A stretch of DNA of 64,000 bases from Gigaspora rosea. Its lineage: Eukaryota > Glomeromycota > Glomeromycetes > Diversisporales > Gigasporaceae. Location: NCBI GenBank assembly GCA_003550325.1, contig QKWP01000240.1, positions 148,255 to 212,254 of the forward strand, given 5' to 3'. Numbering within the stretch: the stretch's first letter is position 1; each line of letters opens with the position of its first letter. This document shows, one piece after another, positions 11,250 through 21,987 of the stretch. Below the pieces are notes generated by a model. The model saw only the letters and a list, made by a program, of their open reading frames with translations. It was not told where the DNA came from and ran no database searches. A program made the position numbers and the translations under genes.

Positions 11250-12640
11250 GAATGCTTGTCTAACTACCTAAAGTCCATAATAGAAGGGTCTTCCCCCTTC
11301 TATGACAAGTCCCATTACTGTCTTCTTAACTTCTTCCTTCACTCTTACTTCTTTTTATTCTTCTTGCTTCTTCTTCATTTCTTTTGCTTGTTGATCTCCC
11401 CATTTTGGCGCTCTTGTATTTTTCCGAATTGGAGCTCTCCTTTTCATCTTACTTGTTATGCCTTGCTCCTTTTCCCATTCACTCATTCTTTCAAATCGGA
11501 TCCTCCATACTTGTTCGTAAAAAGTATCCCAGACTGTTTTAACTATTGTTCTCATGAATTTTTATCTCGAATTTTTCTTCAACAGCTGTGATACTTTTTG
11601 GTAGCTCTCGTTTGAGATTAGTCCCTTTATTAGCGCCTGCCTTGCTTGAACTTCTTCTTCTTCTGTTTCTCCATAAAGGGATGTATACAATATATAGGGT
11701 GGTACTCGGGCTTTTTCCTCCTCCTCTAGCCCTTTCCACGCTGTTGCTATAGTCACCTTTTGTATCCTCTTCTATAAGCTCTTCTGTTTACTGCACCTTG
11801 CCAAGTGCTTTTGCGTCTCTTTGCCCTTCTTCTGGCATACTTGACACTCTGTTGTCATATATAGGTCTGGTCTTCTTTTATTGAGCTCCACTAGGGTTGG
11901 AAGCTTGTCCATCACACATTTTAAGGCTGCACTTCTTCTTGCACTGCTTCTTCTTGTAGTGCACCTTACTCCCTTCGTTGCTCTCATTTTCTCCTAGAAG
12001 TAGGTCCACCTGTACTTTGTGCTATTTAACTCGGGCTCTATATTCCTAACTGCCTGTGTCTCTTTCCATTCTGCCCCTACTCTTGCATTTATTATCAACT
12101 TACAAAGCAGCCTAGCTGGTACATCTATCTGCTTATTTCCCCATTCTAGTCTATATTCTATCTCACTACAACTGATCTCTTCTGTACATATTCTCCTTTT
12201 ACTCCTTAAACCTTCTTTTGCAAGCTTATCTGCTCTGTCGTTCCACTTGTCTTCACTGTGACTCTTCACCTTTGTGAACTCAACCTGCAGTTTCTTTGCT
12301 TGGATGATATCTGTGATCTTAACTATCCATATTGCATTTTTCTTCTTCTGCGTTTTGCTTCTAACTGTGCCATTCAGTTCTCTGTTAACAACCCTTATTG
12401 CTGTGCTACTATCTGTATATATTTCAACTTTCTTTCCTTTTGGTATTGTAAAGCTTGCTACCCATATTGCCATTAATTCTGCAAGTGTCGACATTGGCCA
12501 ACCTTCTATTTCTAGAGCTACTTCTTCTTCTGCCCAATTACGTGTTTCGTTCATCTGAACCCAACCTATTCTCATATGTTTACTTAATGGATCATTCTCA
12601 TTTCCTATATTTACTGTTCCATCTGTATAAATTGTATACT
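11250..12640 (-). pseudogene. LINE ORF2 C-terminal part: RNase H domain and Cys-rich tail
   Basis: A long frame (12575-11994, extendable upstream) carries an RNase H fold with the four expected acidic positions: YTDG (about 12625), AELMAIW (about 12475), YTDSSTA (about 12410) and WNDRADKLAKEG (about 12230). The domain would degrade the RNA strand during retrotransposition. Downstream are a Cys-containing stretch (ECQVCQKKGKETQKHLARC, about 11800-11850) like the C-terminal finger of fungal LINEs, and an acidic/basic tail. Frame changes occur at about 11990, 11770 and 11560, so the polypeptide is broken even though the RNase H active site is intact. Confidence 0.8.
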
Positions 12641-13499
12641 CCTCCCTATTTCTCCTCTGATTTCTTTTTCATATTTCTATCAACTCTTCTTTAACACTCA
12701 TGGGCAACTTTTGCTTTTTAATCAGCTTTACTTCTAATTCTTCTAATATTTCCATCCCAATAGCTTACTTTCTTCTTCTCTCCATTCTTTATCTTTTATA
12801 TTCTTTCTGAGTTGTTCTATCGCTACCTTGATTTTTTTGTTCTTTTTATCTACAAGTACCTCTGGTATTACTTTTACTTGGTCACTTCTCTCTATCCAAT
12901 GGTAGCATCGATATGGTTCTTCATTCTCGATTCTATATTCTTCATCCATTGTTTCGCATCCGCTGCATTCTTCAATTTTGGTTGCCACTTCTTTGTCTAT
13001 ATCTTGCATTTTCCAGTGTTCTACTTGTATCTTCTTTCCTTTTTTCGTGCGTATTCTTCCTACTTTTTTGTCCTCCCGCGGTCCATATATTATCTACTCC
13101 TTTCTTCTTCTATTGTTTGATAACTTGCTCCAGTTTACTTCCGATGCTTGCACATTCCTCTCTTTGGTATCAAAGCAACTTTTAACTTTTCTGCTTCCTA
13201 CTTCTTCAAGGACTTTTGCTTCTAATTCCTTGAACCACTCTGCCTTTTTACCTTTACTTAGACAGCCTCTATAGCTTTTGTACTGTTGCCACGTGATTAG
13301 GCTTGTCTTATTTATATCGAGCAATTGATTTAAGTACAGGACGCCGGCTTCACCTACTTTGTCACAGCACTTTTTCCATGTCTGTGCCTCACGTAGCTCC
13401 TGCAGTTTGATGGCATAACCGTGAACTGTCCAAAGGCTACTTTCTGTCCTTATGTTTATACCTAAATCTTTTGCTTTTGTTATTATTAGCCAGGCTAAG

Positions 13500-15310
13500 T
13501 TATTTCTAACAGCTAATATCTTCTGGCAGGCTTGTGGTTTTCCAGATATCTTGTGTTAAACCTGCCCTCTGGCAACCCTGCGTTATTCTCAGTTTTGTCA
13601 AATGCCCAAGACCATTCTGTTGATTTAATCTATTTATCAGACCGCTTATTTGTTTCATTACTATTTCTTGTTGTAGTGTTCTACAGCTGCCAAGATCTTT
13701 GTGTTTTATTACACAATTTTCTAATGTTCTTATTATATTGCACTTCTGCTTTACTAGGCCTATTATCAGTTGATGTATCTCATTCAACCCTCTCTCAGAC
13801 ATCTTTGTTAGCTGTAACATGTAACTCAGCCTTGGTATTACTACCATGTTATTTATGTAAGCTATCTGGCTTGATGTCATCTTCTTGTACCACAGGTCAA
13901 TAATTATCTGTCATACTACACCTTTTGCTTTCTTTTTGACTAGATTTTCATGCATTTTGTTGTTTAACCATACCCCCAGAGATCTTGCTATCTTGTTCCT
14001 GGACTCCTCCTTTACTATACTTTTACCAAAATTCACTTCTTTTTCCTCTGCTTTGCACTTTGTGTTCATGGTCAACAACTTTGACTTGGATCCGTTTATC
14101 TCGATATCATTAGCTTGGAAGAACTTCTCTGCTATTTTAATGATCTCTATTAATTGTTCTTTGCTATTTGTGATCCAAGTTGTATTGTCCGCGTAGGCAA
14201 TTGCTGCTTGACGATACTTTGTAATACTATTGCACTGCGTTCCTTGGCCTGGTTTTTGTTCCACTATGTAGCCTAATTTTCTTTCTTCTTTCACTCTTGT
14301 TAGCAGGGGGTCATAGAATAGTCGCCAGATCAGGGGTGAAATTACTTCCCCCTGATCGATTCCATCCCCCGCTATTACTTCTTCTGTTAGACCATGTGCT
14401 GTGATTATTCGTAGTCTTCTTTCGTGGAACAGACTTAGGATATACTTTATTATTTTCTCTGGTATTTTAACTCTTCAGAGTGCTAATTCTAGGCTTTCTA
14501 ATAAGACCGAGTCAAAGGCCTTCTTCATATCTTGAAGTAATATCCATACTTCTTTCTTCTTCTCTTTTGCCTCTTCCATTATCATGTTTAAAACATGTAC
14601 TAGTTGTTCAGTAGAGTTTCCTGGAAGTCCTGCATAGTGGGTCCTCTGAGTATTTCTCTTTCTATTATTACTTTGGCCATTCTTTTGGTTATTACTTTTG
14701 TTACAACTTTTCAGAACGTTTCAATCAGTGCTATTGGTCTAATATTATTTAGGCTGTATCCCCTTTCCACATCTTTCGCTATTGGATACACTTGTGCAAC
14801 TTTCCACTTAGATGGTATTTCTCCTGTCATTATGCACAAGCTTGCCATCCCTCTAAATATCCGTTGAGTCTGATTTTCTGCGCGTTTAATCATTATATAG
14901 CTTATATAGCTTATACCAGATAGACCAGGCGCAGTTCCTATTCTTAATTCTCCTAGTATTTCTTTCCATTCATCTTCATCTACCTTTTCCTCTACTTTGT
15001 CGTACCAATTTTCTTCTATCCATTTTTGCGGTTTATATATCTCTCGCCATTTTGTTTCCATTTCCTCTAACTTCGTTTGTCTCTTTCTGAACTGCTTTTT
15101 GTAGTGCTCTGCTTCTCCTATCTTTACCGCTTCTGGTTCTGTCTGTAGGCAGGCCCTCTCTCCTGTTTCTTCCAGGAATCTATCGAGCACTATTTTCTTA
15201 TATGGTCTGTTTAGTAAACTGGTGATCATTTCCCTTGTTTTGTGCCAATCATTGCACACCTTTTGTCGATACTTTCTTCAATCTGCTTTCTCTGTTCCCG
15301 TTCCTACTCT
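13500..15310 (-). pseudogene. LINE ORF2 reverse transcriptase, catalytic motif mutated
   Basis: The polymerase domain is read in several minus-strand frames: the N-terminal region with APGLSGI and RPIALIETF (15259-14711), then LLQDMKKAFDS (motif A, about 14555-14520), [20 protein letters not shown] (about 14360-14300), and the active site read as YADN at 14184-14195 instead of YADD. The thumb-like part ([20 protein letters not shown] and on) runs to about 13506. Frameshifts near 14700 and 14630, an in-frame TGA near 14475 and the D-to-N change should inactivate it. It acts by target-primed reverse transcription in related elements. Confidence 0.85.
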
Positions 15311-15360
15311 TTCTTTCTCTTCTTATTAAGTATTTGCCACCAGCCTTTTGTATCTTCTAT

Positions 15361-15755
15361 TTATGCCTCAGACCATTGTCTATGTAACTTCGGAAGGCTT
15401 ATACCCTTTTGCATACTTATTCTTTTTATCTTTTCTTTCATCTCTGCTTTCTCACAGCTTAGAACTTCTTGTCCTTTCTTCTTTTTCGCATGCTTGATTA
15501 ATTTTTGTAGCTCTACTATGCACACATCTGGTCTATGTATTTTGGCACCACCTCTTCTTTTTGCTGCTGTGTTATATACTTTCTTTTTTGGTATATTCTC
15601 ATTTGCAGCTATAAGAATTGACTTTTCTATTGTATCCCATACAAGGTTCAATCTGTTTATACACTTCTCTTCTTTGCCTACTTGGATTTGTAGGAGGTCT
15701 ATTATGTTCTTTTTATCCAACTGTTTCTGCAGTGACTGGGCGTAGTCCTCCCAGT
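15361..15755 (-). pseudogene. LINE ORF2 linker between endonuclease and polymerase
   Basis: The frame is open from the assembly gap to a stop at 15361, rich in Lys/Glu, with HRQWSEA at its end and a continuation KGWWQIL in the same direction. Position and composition fit the spacer between an apurinic-type endonuclease and the reverse transcriptase. The endonuclease itself would lie in the unread 945 bases. Confidence 0.55.
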
Positions 15756-16700
15756 NNNNNNNNNNNNNNNNNNNNNNNNNNNNNNNNNNNNNNNNNNNNN
15801 NNNNNNNNNNNNNNNNNNNNNNNNNNNNNNNNNNNNNNNNNNNNNNNNNNNNNNNNNNNNNNNNNNNNNNNNNNNNNNNNNNNNNNNNNNNNNNNNNNNN
15901 NNNNNNNNNNNNNNNNNNNNNNNNNNNNNNNNNNNNNNNNNNNNNNNNNNNNNNNNNNNNNNNNNNNNNNNNNNNNNNNNNNNNNNNNNNNNNNNNNNNN
16001 NNNNNNNNNNNNNNNNNNNNNNNNNNNNNNNNNNNNNNNNNNNNNNNNNNNNNNNNNNNNNNNNNNNNNNNNNNNNNNNNNNNNNNNNNNNNNNNNNNNN
16101 NNNNNNNNNNNNNNNNNNNNNNNNNNNNNNNNNNNNNNNNNNNNNNNNNNNNNNNNNNNNNNNNNNNNNNNNNNNNNNNNNNNNNNNNNNNNNNNNNNNN
16201 NNNNNNNNNNNNNNNNNNNNNNNNNNNNNNNNNNNNNNNNNNNNNNNNNNNNNNNNNNNNNNNNNNNNNNNNNNNNNNNNNNNNNNNNNNNNNNNNNNNN
16301 NNNNNNNNNNNNNNNNNNNNNNNNNNNNNNNNNNNNNNNNNNNNNNNNNNNNNNNNNNNNNNNNNNNNNNNNNNNNNNNNNNNNNNNNNNNNNNNNNNNN
16401 NNNNNNNNNNNNNNNNNNNNNNNNNNNNNNNNNNNNNNNNNNNNNNNNNNNNNNNNNNNNNNNNNNNNNNNNNNNNNNNNNNNNNNNNNNNNNNNNNNNN
16501 NNNNNNNNNNNNNNNNNNNNNNNNNNNNNNNNNNNNNNNNNNNNNNNNNNNNNNNNNNNNNNNNNNNNNNNNNNNNNNNNNNNNNNNNNNNNNNNNNNNN
16601 NNNNNNNNNNNNNNNNNNNNNNNNNNNNNNNNNNNNNNNNNNNNNNNNNNNNNNNNNNNNNNNNNNNNNNNNNNNNNNNNNNNNNNNNNNNNNNNNNNNN
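15756..16700. other. assembly gap (945 N)
   Basis: Run of N. Apparent open frames crossing it are artefacts. The gap falls inside the LINE, consistent with collapse of a multicopy repeat during assembly. Confidence 0.99.
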
Positions 16701-16749
16701 GAATTCTCCAATCTCTCTATCTATATCCATTTGTTCAACTTGGGCGCCC

Positions 16750-18557
16750 TCAGGAGCTCTGAGTGGGCTTGACCCACTCTGTGCTCATTTCATCAAGCTT
16801 TTCCATAATCTTTAGCAATGTTTCTTGATGTTTGTCTAGTCTTGCTTTGACATCTTCCACTTTCTTATAAACCCTGTCTTGTTTCTTTTGTTCTTTTTCT
16901 TTTTCTTTACGATCACTGCACTCTGACAGGGGTGTTTTTGTTTCTATCTTCTTGCCTGCCGTAACTTCCATCTTGACCACTTCTTTTCCTTTCATGGTCC
17001 TGCTTTTTCTTGTATCTTCATCTAGTATTTCCTTTTCCTGAAATACTTTCTTCTTTTCTTCTGACCAATTGAGAGTCCAGTTGTTGTATTGGACTGGTTC
17101 TCTCTTGCTCTTTCTAGTTCTTCTTGTTTCCCAAAGGTGATTACTGCACTTTGCTTCATACTTCCACTTCTTCTTTTTGGTATATATACCACTTTTACTC
17201 CTTTCTGCTTTAAGCATCACAGTAGTAGTGTTTCTGACGCCCCTTCTGGGATTCCATGCAGTTTTGTTATGTGCTGGTATTTTGCATCTCTTTCTTTGTA
17301 GTCTTCTCTCCTAGCTGATATTCTGGCTAATTTGCCATTTGATAACGGAGCTACCCATGGTAAGTTTGTCTCTGATATTTCTTCATTCAGTTCTACTACT
17401 GCAAGCACTCTATTCCTGCTGCGTTTAATTCGTATACTTTGGACATTCCTCATTTTTTTACTTATACTTTCTAGCTCTTGTTTGCTTACTCTTTCTGGTA
17501 GTTCCCATATTGTAAGTACTGCTCTTTTCTCTAATGGGCTTTCCTCAACTACTTTCTTGTCCAAAGCTTTCGTTGCTCCTTTTTCTTTTGGTTTTTTAGT
17601 ACTTCCTTTTGTACTTTTTTCTTTATCTGGAATTAGCTTAAACCATCTGTCATCTTTCCGCTCTATTCTATTTATTGCTTCTTTTCTAACATTTTCGCAG
17701 TCAAAGTGCAGCTCCACCTATGCATTACCTTTTTTAAAGATTTTCTCTACTTTCGTAATATGCTTGTTGTCCTTCAATATCCACTTTATCATTTTTAATC
17801 TTTCTTCTTTCTTTTCACCTGGGACATTGCATACAGGAATTCTTGCGCTTACTGGCATCTGGTCGCTGCATGGTCGATTGCTAGGTGCCCATATACTCTG
17901 TTCTAGTGGTGTACCACCTATTTCTAGTTCCCTTGTCTGACTAGCCTTTGGTTCTGTTTGGGCCCTATTCTCTTCTGGTCCTTCTTTTTCTATTTGTTGC
18001 ATCAGTTCTTCCTTTGAAGTTTCTTTACTTTCTTCTGTTTTTCTTGCATCTTCTCTTTGATGCATAATTCTTAGCTTCTTTATGTTTTTAGTATTATCTT
18101 CTTCTGCTTGCTGTTTAGTAATTGTAGCATCTTTTCCTTCTTCCATTGGCACAATCTCACGCTATCTGTGTACCTTAGTTTTCGTATTCTTGGGACTATT
18201 CTCTATCTTTGTAATCTTTAGCGTCATCCCACCTTTTCTTTTTTTTCTGTTTCTTTCTTCATTTTCTATTACGTTCTGTGGCTCTACGTCTTCTGTTCTG
18301 TATCTAAAATCTTTGAGTTTACTAGTCTCATCAACTCTGTTTATTACTTCTACCAGGATTCTAATTGCTGCTATATCCATTGTATCTGCAGCAAACAAAA
18401 GTGCTGTATATCTGTCGGTTCACGTATATTTGATTTTTGTATTTTCTAATGCTTCGATTAGTTCAGTATTTCCTAGCTGGCCCAAGTAGTTTCTTGACCT
18501 TTCTAATACTTTTCCCAACATATATCCAGGTCTTATTTTGTACTTGTCTTTGGCCAT
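16750..18557 (-). pseudogene. LINE ORF1, tandem RRM-like RNA-binding protein
   Basis: The ATG at 18557-18555 opens one frame down to about 17100, broken only by four in-frame stops (TGA 18422-18420, TAG 18164-18162, TAG 17720-17718, TGA 17219-17217), then a frameshift near 17100 and a highly charged C-terminal tail to 16750. Two RRM-like units can be seen: LTIWELPERVSKQEL with the following strands, and HITKLHGIPEGASETLLL, continuing past the TGA as VKVVYIPKRRSG and AVITFGKQEELERA. The same two units occur in the LINE at 62.9 kb. Its role would be binding the element RNA in the ribonucleoprotein. Confidence 0.75.
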
Positions 18558-19318
18558 TGGTTGTTAATTCTTATGTAGTTCGCTTGTTCTAGAAGTTTCT
18601 AATTTACGTGTTTCTGTATTTTACACGTTAATTTGCACATGTTTGTTTGTGTAATGCACATGTTTTTTTGTCTTATGTACGTGTCTGCTTCTTTGTTTGT
18701 TCGTCACGTTTGTATGTGTAACTTGACTGATCTGCAGAAACGCGATTGTGGGCCGCTCCTTTTTTGACTTCGCAAGCAAATTTTTGGAGAGATTTTGGTG
18801 TTTTTTTAATATAGCACACTCGCCTGACACTCGTTTTCCTGTTCCTTTTAGGATCTAATGTGTCTGCCAGAGCTTTTTCTTTTTCCTTAGTGCTTCCGGA
18901 CGTGTTTCTTAGCACACTTTAGCACTTTTTCGCAGTTTTGTTTCCTTGAATTTTTGGTCGAGGGATCTGCAGGAGAGAGTTGCTTTATCAATCGCGTTAT
19001 TGTTACATATCACTTTAAAAAATTTGCTAATATTATGTAAATTATAATTATTTTGTATTTATTTATTTTTACAAATACAGTGTACAATCATACTAAACAA
19101 GTTATTTACCACTATCCTTTTTTCTAATCCCTAATCATCAAACCTGTATATCCGCTAAATTAACTCTAACCCTAATGTCTCTAATTCCCAAAACTTAAAC
19201 TCTCAAATCCACTAACCTTAACCTTTAAACTTTCACTAACTCTATCCCAGACCCAAATATATTATGTTCAAACTAGACTACAATTCAGCAACAGTACAAC
19301 AACAAAATGCAGCATACT

Positions 19319-19555
19319 ATAACGATCTAGCCGGTTTGCTAAAAATTCTTCTCTAATTTTTTGAATATTATCTAATCTATTAAAAGGAATCTACTCAATT
19401 ACATTCTTATATTGTGTAGTTTTAAGTTGAAATTCCTTAATGCAATCATCGATATTCTTATTTCCACTCGTCCATCCTTGTATTGTCTTCTGAGGGTCAC
19501 ATGTTCGACACCAAGTATAAGACGTATTATGTTAGTTGCAATTTGTACATTTACT
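19319..19555 (-). pseudogene. kinase-linker remnant in the right arm
   Basis: The minus strand reads, in one frame, a Cys-x-x-Cys start (CTNCN), WCRTCDPQKTIQGWTSGNKN, then CIKEFQLKTTQYKNVIE, TAG, IPFNRLDNIQKIRE. It is the inverted counterpart of 9580-9795 and is better preserved: the one-base shift of the left copy is absent, and the TAG before IPFNRL is shared. Only the linker survives; no kinase catalytic core follows. Confidence 0.65.
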
Positions 19556-19743
19556 ATTCTCACTTTTTCTTATAGAGCCAAATTCATCGAATATTGTCAT
19601 ATATAGTATTCATTTGTTGCGATGTTTTGAGTTGCCGTAGTCCATATATTTTAAAGTTTCTATTATTTAACAGCACGTCATCTAAAACTTATTAATATTT
19701 ATAGTTATATAAATATGAATTAAAATAATTATACAAAATAATT

Positions 19744-20759
19744 TTTTTTTAATATTAAGGTGACCACTTAGGTACCCTAGCACTTTATTGGTCCAAGCAG
19801 GTTGGCCTGGTCAATATGACTGTGCCACATATTACATTTGTATAATGAGAGTACAACTAGCCACACGTACAACTTTTGGTTGTCTAATTTAAGTAGTCTG
19901 CCCGAAGGTTCTACACTAGATGCCATACCTGCAACCCAACTAGGGAATTGCCTATTTAAACTCTCTGGCTTCTACCCATGTTCAATGTTCCTTCCAATAT
20001 GCCCTTTTGAGTAATTCACTATTAAAAGTACCCTGAGACTTTAGCCAAACACCTATTGGAGGGCATTTGCCCCTGTGGTAAACCTGGTAGAGTGATACCT
20101 GTCCCCACAGGTATTCATCTACACTTTCGGTAACTTACGCATTCACCGAAGCAAACAACTTGCAGTCAGGGGGTTACCCTGCAACCACTACCATTACCTA
20201 CTACTGCCCTTGTGGAGTTCACTAGACCCCAGTACCCGGTTAGTCACTCTTTGGATCCTTTTCCCCAGTTATTCCAGACTACCAATCCAGTTGGCCCGGA
20301 AGGATCGGTCTGCCAGGCTTTAGATGCCTAAGGTCTCCCTTTCCTTGGTTTATGCTTCTATAACACATGACCTTTTCCTCCGGTACGACTCTGGCGGCCA
20401 GATTGGTGGGCCCCCTTTGCTATAGGGGCTCTTGCCCATCCAGTTTCCCGGTCAGTTATCGCTAAGATCCTTTTCCCCAGTACCGTCGAAAGTCTAGCTA
20501 CCTCTCCACTCGGAACTTGCCAAATGGGTTTCTGTTTCTCCGGTTCCTTGGATTTGTCTGTGTAATGAGCCACAATTCGCCCGAAAGCTCCCATTCAAGA
20601 TGGTAACCAAGAACTACAGGTAGTGTACCCAACCGATCAACAAGACACAGTTACCGGAACACAGGTCTATTTTTTCAAAAGCGTCGCCAGTGGGATTTGA
20701 ACTCTAGACCTGCCACTTGGGAGTGACAACTTACCAACTTCCCTAAGTCGCCACACCCT
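19744..20759 (-). mobile_element. SINE with tRNA-like head, 1 kb
   Basis: Inserted in the right arm with a 15-bp duplication (TTATACAAAATAATT 19729-19743; TTATACAATATAATT 20760-20774). On its own strand it begins GGGTGTGGCGACTTAGGGAA, holds an A-box-like TAGGGAAGTTGG and an exact B box GTTCAAATC about 45 bases later, and ends AATAAAGTGCTAGGGTACC through GGTCACCTTA to an A-run. This is a tRNA-derived polymerase III promoter followed by an unusually long body (about 900 bp, relatively GC-rich). A second, older copy starts at 58686. Its 3' end resembles the LINE at 11091-18987, the likely source of its enzymes. The internal 78-codon open frame at 20358-20594 is not supported as a gene. Confidence 0.8.
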
Positions 20760-21104
20760 TTATACAATATAATTTAATATCTTACTTCCCTTAATATCTC
20801 TAGTAAATTTTGCAATCTAGTTAATTCTTTAAGCTCCACTTTATATGATGGCATTGAAATTTTTAAATGGGTAAAGATAATAAAATAGAGGAGACCATAT
20901 AACTGGACTAGACTAGACTGTCGATATCATTTAATTGGTCTTATTAGAACTGAAGCTGGACTGAACTAAAAGGATCCAACTCTACAACGATATATGGGCA
21001 ATGAAGATATAATTATTTTTTTCGTACAATAAAAAAAATTTTAAATACAATTTGATTTTTATGTGTATATCAAATTTATATAATTAAAACAAATGTCCAC
21101 CATG

Positions 21105-21712
21105 CTCCTAAATGCACGTTTTCTATTTCGTAAGATGTTATTAGTGCTAAATGCATGTTCTATATTCTGTAAATGTACGTTCTCTTGAATAACATTTTAT
21201 ATTACACTAATCTCCCTAAATGAACGTAGCCAATCAAATTTTAGTATTTAAGATAGTTTATACAGTTTTGGGTCGTCTAAAGCCATGTACCCATGTGACA
21301 TTTTTGTGTAAATCAACCAAACGGAGTCGCGAAAGTTTGTTTACACGGATCAGCCCGAAGAAGTCAAAAAACAAAAAAAATGCAAGAACATAAATACGGC
21401 ATTCTAAACCTACCTTGGGCCATTAATAAAAAATGTCAGGAAGGTAATTTTACCTATATTGGTTCTAATCTAACCCCGACCTAATGCTAACAGACTCTAA
21501 TACGAATTTTAACTAACTAAAATTTCAAAAAATCACGTGGGTACATGGCTTTAGCTATCCCCAGTTTTGGTAGAAGTTACACAAACTTGATGATCAAATT
21601 TTTAAAGCTGCAATTTAATTGGCTCACTCTAAATGCAAACCTCCCTAAATGCACATTATAGGCTTGTCCCTATGAGTTGCATTTATGGAGAGTTGACTGT
21701 AGTTAATATTAT
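21105..21712. mobile_element. pogo-like MITE, left end lost, with nested element
   Basis: Matches the complete copy at 23421-23757 from CCTAAATGCACG onward and ends with GTTGCATTTATGGAGAG and TTGACTGTA. The left terminal repeat is missing. A second element (21272-21561) sits inside it. Confidence 0.6.
21272..21561. mobile_element. 290-bp MITE with 9-bp target duplication (MULE-like?)
   Basis: Inverted ends centre on CTAAAGCCATGTACCCATG. The 9-bp word CAGTTTTGG stands on both sides (21263-21271, 21562-21570), and the sister copy of the host element (23421-23757) lacks the insert. A 9-bp duplication fits Mutator-like elements. It carries the CCTTGGGCCATTAATAAAAA core that also occurs at 28.1 and 33.6 kb. 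Confidence 0.65.
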
Positions 21713-21987
21713 AGGAATTTTGCACCAATTTTTAATATAGAAATTTTCTGATCTTATCCAGATCAGCAATTAATACTATTTTTCTTTTAATAAGCCTAAT
21801 TAGTGGTATTATGGTAGCAACTAGAATGATTGCAAAATTAATTTTATAAAAGTGAATTTGATAAAGTAAGTATTAGTTAACTATTTTTTACATATTGTTT
21901 TTTTTGCTATTATTTTCTTGCACTATTTTAATAAATTTTATAATTAATTTTAGTTGAGCTATTTAATTAAGCAATATATAAAGGGTT

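Larger units (their letters stand above)
11091..18987 (-). mobile_element. LINE (non-LTR retrotransposon) with RNase H, degenerate
   Basis: A minus-strand element of 7.9 kb. A 14-bp duplication TCAATCGCGTTATT borders both ends (11077-11090, 18988-19001), and a T-run at 11091-11102 is the poly(A) tail. On the element strand the order is leader (AACTCTCTCCTGCAGATCCC), ORF1 with RRM-like domains, a 945-N assembly gap that probably covers the endonuclease, a linker, reverse transcriptase, RNase H, a Cys/His C-terminal region, and a 3' end AATAAAGTATTAGCGTGACT before the tail. Domain order fits an I/Tad-like LINE clade. The exact duplication implies a fairly recent insertion, but both reading frames carry stops and shifts. 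Confidence 0.9.
10747..20857. repeat. right arm of the giant inverted duplication, split by LINE and SINE
   Basis: Right arm pieces are 10747-11090, 19002-19743 and 20775-20857; the intervening segments are a LINE (11091-18987) and a SINE (19744-20759), each with its own target-site duplication. Removing both restores continuity with the left arm, including across the SINE site, where the left arm preserves the empty target at about 8856-8870. Confidence 0.8.

Noticed and set aside
12019-12694. Several plus-strand Ser/Leu/Phe-rich frames
   Set aside because: Antisense shadows of the LINE RNase H region; similar frames shadow the whole LINE.
15618-16772. Long open frames of 330-384 codons across the gap
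   Set aside because: They consist almost wholly of N (unknown residues) and are artefacts of the 945-N run.
20358-20594. 78-codon frame in the SINE
   Set aside because: It lies within a non-coding retroposon and the second copy at 58.7 kb does not preserve it.
20680-20760. Functional tRNA gene
   Set aside because: A/B-box-like words are present, but the T-stem does not pair and the sequence heads a SINE with target duplications.
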